A DNA stretch of 19,313 bases from an uncultured Desulfomonile sp. (lineage in GTDB: Bacteria > Desulfobacterota > Desulfomonilia > Desulfomonilales > Desulfomonilaceae), in the NCBI GenBank assembly GCA_903853735.1, contig CAINUH010000427.1, forward strand, positions 1 through 19,313, written 5' to 3'. The notes beneath the pieces were generated by a model. It worked only from the letters and a program-made list of their open reading frames with translations, made no database searches and was not told where the DNA came from. Shown piece by piece: positions 1 through 6,502 of the stretch (position 1 is the first letter of the stretch; every line of letters starts with the position of its first letter). Position numbers and translations under genes: made by a program.

Positions 1-496
1 CCATAGATTTGTCACCTGGCTGATCCTATGGATACCCACAGTCGGGACCCAACCCGTGATCAACACCGAGAAGTTCTCTGGCTAGCCCAACTTCGACACG
101 CAGCAAGTGTGCCAAGCCTGTTTTGGGGGGATATGAATTGGCCAAATATCTTTCAATTTCATACAGAAAAGTTGTCCATAAGTCTGTACGGCTCTAAGCA
201 TCTCTTCCAGCTCATTTGAAACAGCCAAAAGGTGAGTTGAGGGGTTTTCGCAGCCCCAATGGCCCAAGCTTTGAATGATGTGGGACGTGCAGCAGCCGAT
301 TGCACGACTCGCGCGATCATCGGTCCCAAGACAGGCTTTCAAAAGAACGCAAGGACCGGCAGGATACCGGTCCTACAATTCTTCAGTGGGGTTGGCGTCT
401 TGCCGGCCACATTCCAACGGCAAGCAAGCTGTTGATCCGGATCAGTCGCGGCTTGGTTCCGAGATAAGGCGTCAGCGCATTTACGAAAAGGAGTAC
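1..496. other. Stretch without a convincing gene downstream of the Mo-hydroxylase operon
   Basis: No open frame here shows a recognisable domain. The best candidate is a minus-strand frame of 86 codons (342 down to 82) starting at TTG. It is Cys- and His-rich, has no convincing ribosome binding site, and its central part (around 'NELEEMLRAVQ') looks only vaguely protein-like, so I do not call it. The stretch contains two inverted repeats, at 352-374 and 399-424, which may end transcription of the operon that stops at 497. Nothing else stands out. Confidence 0.5.
352..374 (-). terminator. Hairpin, possible terminator of the Mo-hydroxylase operon
   Basis: A perfect 8-bp inverted repeat, AGGACCGG and CCGGTCCT, encloses a 7-base loop. 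On the minus strand it lies about 120 bases beyond the stop of the molybdopterin subunit and is followed by a short, imperfect T-rich run (GCGTTCTTTT). A second, weaker 7-bp inverted repeat (CTTGCCG/CGGCAAG, 399-424) lies between it and the stop codon. The T-run is too poor for a confident intrinsic terminator. Confidence 0.35.
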
Positions 497-2848
497 TTAG
501 TCTTTCTTTGCCTTCTGAAGGGCCATGAACAGCCTTTCTGACGTCACGGGCAACTCGTTAATCCGAACGCCGGTCGCATCGTATATGGCATTCAAGATGG
601 CCGGGATAGTGGGCATTATGGCGCCTTCGCCGACTTCTTTCGCGCCGTAAGGGCCATTAGGCTCTCGTGACTCTACGATAATGGATTTTACCTTTGGCAT
701 GTCCATGGCAGTGGGGATTCTGTATTCTCCCAATGAAGCATTGATTACGCGGCCACGGGAGTCGAATTTAACCTCTTCGAAAAGACATTCGCCAAGCCCC
801 ATGGACAGCGACCCCTGCATCTGACCCTCAACGAGAGTCGGATTTACCGCCAACCCGCAGTCATGGGCATCGGTCATGTTGTCCACGGTGATCTCACCAG
901 TACCCATGTCTACAGAGACTTCAACTACTTGAGCAGAACAGCCATAGGCGGGCGATGTTCCGACCGCGGCCCCTTTATAAGAACCTCCAAGCCTGGGGGG
1001 TTTGTACTTGCCTGAACCTACAAGAGTTCCCCCTTTCAGAAATGCCAGGCGAGCCGCCTCCCTAAATGTTAGGTATTCGCCGGAAGGAGGATCGGTCCAG
1101 CCACGGTGTTCTTTGATGTATGACGTTCGGAGTTTTTCAAAATTCCCTGCTTTACCGTCGAACAGGACGATGCCGTCACGGAACGTGATGGATGACGCAG
1201 GGCAGCCCAATTCTTCCGCGAGAAATGCAGCAATACGATCTCGAATCTGCTCTGCAGCTTCCTTTGTCGCATGACCCGTCATGAGGGTCTGTCTGCTGGA
1301 ATATGCCCCAAGATCCACGCTAAGATCAGTGTCGCCAGAGATTACTCTAACATTTTCAAGTGTTATGCCCAGAGTCTCAGCGGCAAACATACCCAATATT
1401 GTATCTGATCCTTGGCCTATTTCAGCAGAACCGGTGAGGACTGTTGCGGTCCCACCGTCCTCACTAAGTTTTACAACTACGGTGGAGTGGTATGTATCGG
1501 ACCTGTAAATCGGGTAGCCGGCGCCGGAAACAAAGAATCCGCAGGCCATGCCGATTCCTTTTCCTTTGGGGAGCTTGCCTTTCTTGTTCTTCCAGTCCGA
1601 ACCATCTCGAACGGACTCAACACACTCTTTCATGCCCAGGCTGGACATGTCCAGGTCATTCACCGTCACGTCGCCCGCCTGCATGATGTTCTTGAGACGA
1701 ATTTGAACAGGGTCGATTCCAAGCCTTTCAGCGCTCATGTCCAGGAGTTGCTCAAAAGCCGCGCGGTGAGCTACTCCTCCGTGGCCGCGCTGGGCGCCGC
1801 AGGTGGGTTTGTTCGTGTAGATCCGACATCCGTCATATTTCATCGCCTTGAGCTTGTACGGTCCGCCCAAAAGAGATCCGGAGTAGTAAACAGTGGCTAT
1901 GCCGAAACTTGTGTATGCCCCGCCGTCAAGTATGGCCTTGTTCCTCAGAGCTACCATTGTCCCGTCTTTCATCACTCCCAGACTCATCTCGGCATAGAAC
2001 TGATGACGAGCCCTACTATGGAGGAACACCTGCTCACGAGTATAAGTCATCTTTACCGGCTTGCCCGTCATCCGGGATAGCAGAGATGCACTCATCTCCA
2101 AGGGCGTTGCTTCGGCCTTCGGCCCAAAACCTCCTCCCACGAAGGGTTTGACCACCCTCACATTCCCAATCGGTATTCCAAGCACCATAGACACGGTTCT
2201 CATCACATAGTGAGGGACCTGGGTGGATGTATGGAGCGTGAGTCGTCCATCTGTATCAAAAACCGCCAGACAAGAGTGAGGTTCGATAAAAGCCGCATCC
2301 TGCCTTTTATTGAGAAAAGTGTGATCCACTATCAGGTCACAACCGGCCAGAGCAGCTTCGGTATCTCCGAACTCCTGGTGCACTTCCGCGTTGATATTGC
2401 CTGGGAACTCGTCATGTATGACGGGGGCCCCCTCTTTCATGGCTTCAAACATGTCGAAAACCGCGGGCAGTTCTTCGTAATCGACCCTTATCAGGCTGAC
2501 GGCCTCCTGAGCCGTCGCCAAATCCACGGCTGCCACCGAGGCTATTTCGTCCCCTACATACCGAACTTTGTCGTAGGCATACAGCGTCTCGTCATATCGC
2601 GCGGGAGACACTCCGTATTTCACTAGGCCTGCCTCTTTCGCGGTGGCAATCGCTTTCACTCCTCGTAACTTAGCCGCCCTGGAAGTATCAATGTGCAGAA
2701 TTTTACCGTGGGCGATCGGGCTCTGAAGAATGACGCCGAAGACCATGCCGGGCATACTGAGATCGTCGGAATATTTCGCCTTACCCGTTGCCTTGGCCGG
2801 GCCGTCAAGTCTGGGGGCTCTTGTGTTGAGTACCGAAAACTCGCTCAT
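497..2848 (-). CDS. Molybdenum hydroxylase, large molybdopterin-binding subunit (xanthine dehydrogenase / 4-hydroxybenzoyl-CoA reductase family)
   Basis: This is the catalytic subunit of a cytoplasmic, heterotrimeric molybdenum hydroxylase, which holds molybdopterin cytosine dinucleotide and hydroxylates or reductively dehydroxylates its substrate. The 783 residues fit the family. Seen in order: the N-terminal aldehyde oxidase/xanthine dehydrogenase a/b hammerhead (about 17-130), GGGFG (238-242), AQRGHG (352-357) in the active-site loop, GSAEIGQGS (473-481) and KEVGEG (738-742), in which Glu741 matches the catalytic glutamate of the family. The AQRGHG loop is unlike the Cys-bearing loop of CoxL CO dehydrogenase, which argues against CO as substrate and for the aromatic/purine/aldehyde branch. 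The ATG lies one base after the small-subunit stop, with GGAGG nine bases upstream, so translation is probably coupled. No XdhC-type cofactor-insertion gene is in view. The family is certain; the substrate is unknown. Confidence 0.96.
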   Translation of the reverse strand: MSEFSVLNTRAPRLDGPAKATGKAKYSDDLSMPGMVFGVILQSPIAHGKILHIDTSRAAKLRGVKAIATAKEAGLVKYGVSPARYDETLYAYDKVRYVGDEIASVAAVDLATAQEAVSLIRVDYEELPAVFDMFEAMKEGAPVIHDEFPGNINAEVHQEFGDTEAALAGCDLIVDHTFLNKRQDAAFIEPHSCLAVFDTDGRLTLHTSTQVPHYVMRTVSMVLGIPIGNVRVVKPFVGGGFGPKAEATPLEMSASLLSRMTGKPVKMTYTREQVFLHSRARHQFYAEMSLGVMKDGTMVALRNKAILDGGAYTSFGIATVYYSGSLLGGPYKLKAMKYDGCRIYTNKPTCGAQRGHGGVAHRAAFEQLLDMSAERLGIDPVQIRLKNIMQAGDVTVNDLDMSSLGMKECVESVRDGSDWKNKKGKLPKGKGIGMACGFFVSGAGYPIYRSDTYHSTVVVKLSEDGGTATVLTGSAEIGQGSDTILGMFAAETLGITLENVRVISGDTDLSVDLGAYSSRQTLMTGHATKEAAEQIRDRIAAFLAEELGCPASSITFRDGIVLFDGKAGNFEKLRTSYIKEHRGWTDPPSGEYLTFREAARLAFLKGGTLVGSGKYKPPRLGGSYKGAAVGTSPAYGCSAQVVEVSVDMGTGEITVDNMTDAHDCGLAVNPTLVEGQMQGSLSMGLGECLFEEVKFDSRGRVINASLGEYRIPTAMDMPKVKSIIVESREPNGPYGAKEVGEGAIMPTIPAILNAIYDATGVRINELPVTSERLFMALQKAKKD

Positions 2849-2849
2849 T

Positions 2850-3332
2850 TCAGGATACCTCCGTTCCCTCGATAGACTTCGCGGCTTCCTGTACAGCCTC
2901 GACTATTTTTTGATAGCCGGTGCAACGGCACAGGTTTCCAGAGATCGCCGTCCGAATATCTCTATCCGTTGGTTTGGGATTCTGATCCAGCAAAGCCTTA
3001 GCGGAGAGGATCATTCCCGGGGTGCAGAATCCGCACTGGATAGCTCCCTTGTCCACAAAGGCCTGCTGAATGGGGTGCAATACACCGTTGTCCGCCAGAC
3101 CTTCTATGGTGAGCACTTCTCTACCATTTGCTTGAACAGCCAGCACGAGGCAGGAATTCACCGGTCGGCTATCCAGTATAACTGTACAGGCGCCGCAGTC
3201 TCCCAGGCCGCAACCGTGCTTGGCGCCGGTCAGTCCCAGGTCTTCCCTCAGGAACTGCAGAAGAGTCGCATTCGGTTCTACCGCGGCTTCAACCGGCTCA
3301 CCATTGATAATCACGTTGATAATAGTCTTCAT
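2850..3332 (-). CDS. Molybdenum hydroxylase, small [2Fe-2S] subunit
   Basis: This 160-residue electron-transfer subunit carries two [2Fe-2S] clusters between the molybdenum site and the FAD subunit. The plant-type ferredoxin cluster uses Cys41, Cys46, Cys49 and Cys61. The C-terminal helical cluster uses Cys100 and Cys103 (QCGFCTPG) and Cys135 and Cys137 (NLCRCTGY). All eight ligands are present in the spacing typical of CoxS, HcrC and related proteins, and the length is normal, so the subunit should be functional. The ATG has GGAGAAG just upstream. The gene sits 40 bases after the FAD-subunit stop and one base before the large-subunit start, the classic FAD-FeS-Mo operon order of CO dehydrogenase-like enzymes. 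Confidence 0.97.
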   Translation of the reverse strand: MKTIINVIINGEPVEAAVEPNATLLQFLREDLGLTGAKHGCGLGDCGACTVILDSRPVNSCLVLAVQANGREVLTIEGLADNGVLHPIQQAFVDKGAIQCGFCTPGMILSAKALLDQNPKPTDRDIRTAISGNLCRCTGYQKIVEAVQEAAKSIEGTEVS

Positions 3333-3372
3333 GGTTTCTTCTCCATGGGGTTGTCAGCATACTCAGGGGGGG

Positions 3373-4260
3373 TTAAGGTTTCCAGGAACGCGCGTGCTCC
3401 AGCGCCTGTATGAGCGACCGCTTTGTGAGGACCTCGATCATCATGCAGCGGTATTCCATGGTTCCGCGATGGTCGGTGATGGGACTGCACATACCGACTC
3501 CCACTTCACCAGCCTGCTGAAACAAATTTTCTGTAGGTTTTTGGCCAATGAGCATCTCCTCCGCGGCATGAGCCCGAACAGGGGTCGGAGCAACAGCGCC
3601 GAGGGCAATGCGGGCGTCCACTATGGGGCCGTCCGGCGACTGCAACGTGATGAGAGTTGCCACGTTCACCATGGAAATCTCCAGGGTCTTGCGCGCCCCC
3701 AGCTTGATGTATGAGCCGCCACTCCAAGGGGGCGGAGTTTCAATGTTAATGGAAACCAACAGTTCATTTGATTCGATTAAACTTTCACCCGGACCTTTGA
3801 AAAAGTCATTGACCAATACTTCGCGTTCCCCTGCGGTGCTCTTGAGTTTGAGGACAGCATTGAGAACCATGCAAGCTGGAGGCAAATCCGCGGCCGGCCG
3901 TGCATTAACGAGATTTCCACCTATGGTGGCCCTATTGCGGATCATGGGAGCCCCGAGCCTTGCTGCAGCTTCAGCCAATGGAACGAATCGATCCCTGATC
4001 AGTTCGTGTTTGGAAAGCTCCGCGGCAGAAACAGTCGCTCCCACTGTGACGCCATGACCGTTCCTGGGAATGATTGAGGCCAGCCCAGGTACCCTAGCAA
4101 TTGATATGACATGAGTGGGTTCATCTATCTTCTGTTTCATCCTGACCAGAAGATCAGTGCCGCCCGCCAGTAGCTTCGCGTTGCCTCCCAATTCAGAGAG
4201 CAACTGCAGGGTCTCCTCGAGTGTCGAAGGCTCATGATAATCAAACTTGGGCAGGAGCAT
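3373..4260 (-). CDS. Molybdenum hydroxylase, FAD-binding subunit
   Basis: This 295-residue FAD subunit of the CoxM/HcrB/XdhB type passes electrons between the iron-sulfur subunit and an external acceptor or donor. The two flavin-binding motifs are clear: AGGTDLL (32-38) and TIGGN (112-116), the second followed by the usual N-RPAAD stretch. The CO dehydrogenase flavoprotein C-terminal domain follows. True 4-hydroxybenzoyl-CoA reductase carries an extra [4Fe-4S]-binding insertion in this subunit. Here I see no such cysteine cluster and the length is that of the insertion-less type, so assignment as a low-potential aromatic dehydroxylase is not supported. It is the first gene of the operon, with a strong AGGAGG (plus-strand 4269-4274) eight bases before the ATG. 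Confidence 0.95.
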   Translation of the reverse strand: MLLPKFDYHEPSTLEETLQLLSELGGNAKLLAGGTDLLVRMKQKIDEPTHVISIARVPGLASIIPRNGHGVTVGATVSAAELSKHELIRDRFVPLAEAAARLGAPMIRNRATIGGNLVNARPAADLPPACMVLNAVLKLKSTAGEREVLVNDFFKGPGESLIESNELLVSINIETPPPWSGGSYIKLGARKTLEISMVNVATLITLQSPDGPIVDARIALGAVAPTPVRAHAAEEMLIGQKPTENLFQQAGEVGVGMCSPITDHRGTMEYRCMMIEVLTKRSLIQALEHARSWKP

Positions 4261-4560
4261 CCTCTTTTCCTCCTGTGAAAAGATATGGAAACTGTGACAG
4301 ACCTAAGAATGGGAAAACGTTGTACCTTTGAGGACCTGGCCAAAACAAACCGGTTCAGAACGTCTTCACGGCTTACTCACTTGACCCTCTCCCATTGGGG
4401 AGAAGTGATGCTATCGAAAACTACACATCCGACGCCCCGTCCGTATACGGGCAGAATTGGAGGCGCGTTACACCTGGAGGTGTTGAGCCGGACTCCAAAT
4501 AGCTATATCGAAAAAAGCCCCGGTTAGCCAGACCTGTACGCCTGATGGGTTTTGCGGTCC
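4261..4560. other. Leader of the Mo-hydroxylase operon, no gene seen, with palindromes
   Basis: This 300-base gap lies between the FAD-subunit start and the stop of the cysteine-rich gene, both on the minus strand. An 80-codon plus-strand frame at 4285-4527 has no domain and is probably chance. A weak minus-strand promoter candidate is TTGTTT (4343-4348), an 18-base spacer and TACAAC (4319-4324). Further upstream are two compact palindromes at 4441-4450 and 4470-4483. On the minus strand a T6 run follows a GGGGC block near 4507-4520, which could be a remnant terminator of the cysteine-rich gene, but I see no good stem. Confidence 0.4.
4441..4483. promoter_or_regulatory. Pair of palindromes upstream of the Mo-hydroxylase operon, possible operators
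   Basis: CCGTATACGG (4441-4450) is a perfect 10-bp palindrome. Twenty bases later ACACCT-GG-AGGTGT (4470-4483) has 6-bp arms around a two-base centre. Both lie 180-220 bases upstream of the FAD-subunit ATG, in non-coding sequence. Their compact form suits a dimeric regulator, but no binding protein can be named from sequence alone, and they do not match the palindromes near the IclR gene. Confidence 0.3.
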
Positions 4561-5412
4561 TTACTCCGCGTCGCGTGACCTAATCTTGCCGGCTATTCGT
4601 CGGTAACAAGACCCCTCACATAGCGCGGAACACTCCGCCAATGAGTTCTCATAGTAACACAATCCAGGACACGCATGCGAACCTATTAGCGATTTCCTTA
4701 ATCTGATGGGACGGGCGAAGCGCACCACCGGCAACTCTATCGAGGCGCCGCAGTGGTGAGCGAAAACATAGACGCCCAGACTGAAATCCGCCGGACAGGC
4801 CTTGTATCCCACAAGCCTACAGGCGGGGTCTCGCAAGAATTCAGAAATCCCGTTCCATGATTTGCCGCAGAGCGTACAACAAATTGACTCCAACAATGTC
4901 TGTGTGCCGGAACTACTTGTGACGCCACTACTCGGTTCCGGCGATCCTCCATAAACCATGCCCCGCGTGTCCACCGGCCCTTGCCTTGCTCCTGAGCGAT
5001 CCGAGGCCTCCTGAGCAAACCTATGGGTGAGGTGACCGGCCCGATGAGAGGATGCAAAATCAACGCCGTGGCTCGGCCCATTCATTGCCACTCGAGCCGG
5101 AATTCCCTTTTGGGCGAAAAAGCTCTTGAGTTCAGCCGCAGTTTCAAGGGCCTGCTTAAGTCTAATATCCTTTTCATCAGGCTTGACAATCTCGTACGGG
5201 CAACATCTGAAGTAGATCCAGCCCGTGTATCCACCGAATGGGGTGCCGTCGGTGGGTCTGTTGCAGGCCATTACTCCACGTGCGATCTGAACATCCACCG
5301 GCACCACTACATGATAATCTTTTCCCCTGGGATGCACGCCTATCCAGCCCTCGTTTCCTGATTGGACAGGCATGGTGGCGCGAACAATGTCACTAAATTT
5401 GATTGTCAGCAT
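4561..5412 (-). CDS. Cysteine-rich protein of unknown function
   Basis: I cannot name this 283-residue protein. The N-terminal part (1-110) looks like a folded domain with a GGYTGWIYFRCCPY block (60-73). A Ser/Gly/His/Arg-rich linker follows (about 111-175). The C-terminal part has CCTLCGKSW (178-186), a hydrophobic stretch ending in HHCG (219-222) and a tail with CPGLC (249-253) and then Cys261, Cys265 and Cys269. In all there are 14 cysteines, 11 of them after residue 175, which suggests a zinc or iron-sulfur module. I recall a similar C-terminal pattern (CG...W..FL.DP...L.GY, then a Cys-rich tail) in uncharacterised deltaproteobacterial proteins, but cannot confirm it. There is no signal peptide. 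I chose ATG 5412 over TTG 5427 because it is the first ATG; neither has a clear ribosome binding site. A good promoter candidate lies upstream and the gene diverges from the IclR regulator. Confidence 0.7.
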   Translation of the reverse strand: MLTIKFSDIVRATMPVQSGNEGWIGVHPRGKDYHVVVPVDVQIARGVMACNRPTDGTPFGGYTGWIYFRCCPYEIVKPDEKDIRLKQALETAAELKSFFAQKGIPARVAMNGPSHGVDFASSHRAGHLTHRFAQEASDRSGARQGPVDTRGMVYGGSPEPSSGVTSSSGTQTLLESICCTLCGKSWNGISEFLRDPACRLVGYKACPADFSLGVYVFAHHCGASIELPVVRFARPIRLRKSLIGSHACPGLCYYENSLAECSALCEGSCYRRIAGKIRSRDAE

Positions 5413-5456
5413 GAGCGGGCCCGTCAAGGTTTCTGTATGAGGAACTTCGACATTCT

Positions 5457-5485
5457 AAGATAGCGACACCCAGGAGCACTGTCAA
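5457..5485 (-). promoter_or_regulatory. Promoter candidate of the cysteine-rich gene
   Basis: On the minus strand a perfect TTGACA (plus-strand 5480-5485) is followed by a 17-base spacer and TATCTT (5457-5462, four of six consensus bases). Transcription would begin near 5450, about 38 bases before ATG 5412. It is back-to-back with the IclR promoter candidate, with only 27 bases between the two -35 boxes. Confidence 0.55.
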
Positions 5486-5512
5486 GCCATAACAAGGCTG
5501 TATTGAAAATCA

Positions 5513-5541
5513 TTGACAACTGTGGGCCGAAGAGTTACCAA
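5513..5541 (+). promoter_or_regulatory. Promoter candidate of the IclR-family gene
   Basis: A perfect TTGACA (5513-5518) is followed by 17 bases and TACCAA (5536-5541), a poor -10 box. The start point would be near 5548, giving a leader of about 65 bases that holds the two palindromes at 5572-5612. A strong -35 with a weak -10 is compatible with regulated expression. Confidence 0.4.
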
Positions 5542-5571
5542 TGAGCACGTTTCACAATCATGAACCGCACC

Positions 5572-5612
5572 GGTTTGCCAAACCCTGTCAAAATACGATT
5601 GGGTGATCAATC
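5572..5612. promoter_or_regulatory. Two inverted repeats before the IclR gene, possible autoregulatory operators
   Basis: GGTTT-GCC-AAACC (5572-5584) is a 13-base near-palindrome of the size and shape bound by IclR-type dimers. GATTG-GGTGAT-CAATC (5597-5612) abuts the ATG and contains the only sequence that could serve as ribosome binding site (GGGTGA), so protein or hairpin occupancy there would affect translation. IclR-family members usually bind in their own divergent promoter region; that these are the sites is inferred. Confidence 0.4.
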
Positions 5613-6413
5613 ATGAGCGCTAGAACGGAATCATCGCAGACGGCATATACGGCCCCCATTGTGTCCAAAGCTATGAGAATCCTCAGGATGATAGTTAAAG
5701 CTCAAGATAACCCAGGTATTAGTGATGTCGCTTCGCAACTGTCTCTGGCTAAATCCACTACTCACGGCATCCTTGCTGCTCTGGAGACATCGGGATGGGT
5801 CTTGCGTGATCCAGTGACGAGGGCATATACGTGCGGTCATGCTGTAAGAGACCTCGCGGCTGCAGCACATGTGAGAGTTCCTCTGGTAAACATTGCGCGA
5901 CCCTTCCTGGAGAATCTCTCCGTGGAGCTTAAAGAGGATATATTCCTGGGCGTCTTGACCGGTCAAAGTCTCTTGATCCTGGACCAGGTTGAAACTTCCA
6001 AGGAACTTAAGGTTACGGCGCGACCAGGAACGCGGCTTCCAATGTTTGCCGGGGCAGCCGGCAAGATTTTCCTGGCTCACATGGATAGGGAAGAACTTTC
6101 CAAGGTGCTTGAGAGCCAACCTCTCCCGCGCTTCACTCCCGACTCCATCACAAATCCTCTTCAATACCTGGCGGAACTGGATCGCGTACGTCATGCAGGG
6201 ATTGCCGTGGACACCGGAGAGTACATTTCGAACTGCCGGGCCGTGGCAGCACCGATTTTTTATGGTAAGAAAAACAGGCGGCGGATGGTAGCCGGTTTCT
6301 GGCTCGTTAGCCTCGACTCGCACCTCAGTTCTATACGTCTGCAAACCGTCGAAAAATTGGCCATCCGGACCGGTGAAGCCATTTCACTGGCCATCAGTTC
6401 CAATTACGGCTGA
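5613..6413 (+). CDS. IclR-family transcriptional regulator
   Basis: This 266-residue cytoplasmic DNA-binding regulator has an N-terminal winged helix-turn-helix (about 17-75; the recognition region is around 'GISDVASQLSLAKSTTHGIL', residues 35-54). The C-terminal IclR effector-binding domain (about 90-262) includes the typical FAGAAGKIFLA block (near 145-155) and IAVDTGEY...CRAVAAPIF (near 197-214). IclR proteins commonly respond to small organic acids or aromatic catabolites and repress or activate adjacent catabolic genes. The gene diverges from the cysteine-rich gene and lies 1.35 kb from the start of the molybdenum hydroxylase operon, so both are plausible targets. The ATG at 5613 is the first in frame; the ribosome binding site is weak (GGGTGA). 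Family assignment is firm; effector and targets are unknown. Confidence 0.95.
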   Translation: MSARTESSQTAYTAPIVSKAMRILRMIVKAQDNPGISDVASQLSLAKSTTHGILAALETSGWVLRDPVTRAYTCGHAVRDLAAAAHVRVPLVNIARPFLENLSVELKEDIFLGVLTGQSLLILDQVETSKELKVTARPGTRLPMFAGAAGKIFLAHMDREELSKVLESQPLPRFTPDSITNPLQYLAELDRVRHAGIAVDTGEYISNCRAVAAPIFYGKKNRRRMVAGFWLVSLDSHLSSIRLQTVEKLAIRTGEAISLAISSNYG

Positions 6414-6502
6414 TATGCAACAGGTCCAGATTCGCTTTCAACCCGCTGAAACCACTCGGAATATTACCAACATTCCTTGTTGATTGCGATTCAGCACAAG
6501 AT
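6414..6502. other. Convergent intergenic gap between the IclR and protease genes
   Basis: The two genes converge here. The only symmetrical element I see is GGAAT/ATTCC with a nine-base loop at about 6460-6478, with no T-run. No convincing terminator is present for either gene. Confidence 0.4.

Noticed and set aside
82..342. Minus-strand frame of 86 codons after the hydroxylase operon
   Set aside because: It has a TTG start with no ribosome binding site and no domain. It may be a gene remnant, but the evidence does not reach a call.
1412..2080. Plus-strand open frame of 222 codons
   Set aside because: It lies fully inside the molybdopterin subunit on the other strand, has no recognisable domain, and the minus-strand protein carries every family motif.
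497..4260. Assignment as aerobic CO dehydrogenase (coxMSL) because of gene order and family
   Set aside because: The active-site loop reads AQRGHG and lacks the cysteine-containing loop of CoxL, so CO oxidation is not supported.
4285..4527. Plus-strand 80-codon frame in the hydroxylase leader
   Set aside because: It has no domain, no good ribosome binding site and mixed composition; it is more likely chance in a regulatory gap.
4736..5080. Possible frameshift in the cysteine-rich gene, because the middle part looks low in complexity
   Set aside because: The frame stays open through the linker and both flanking parts look folded in the same frame; a Ser/Gly-rich linker explains the composition.
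5631..6344. Minus-strand open frame of 237 codons
   Set aside because: It is the antisense shadow of the IclR gene; only the plus-strand frame has helix-turn-helix and effector-domain motifs.
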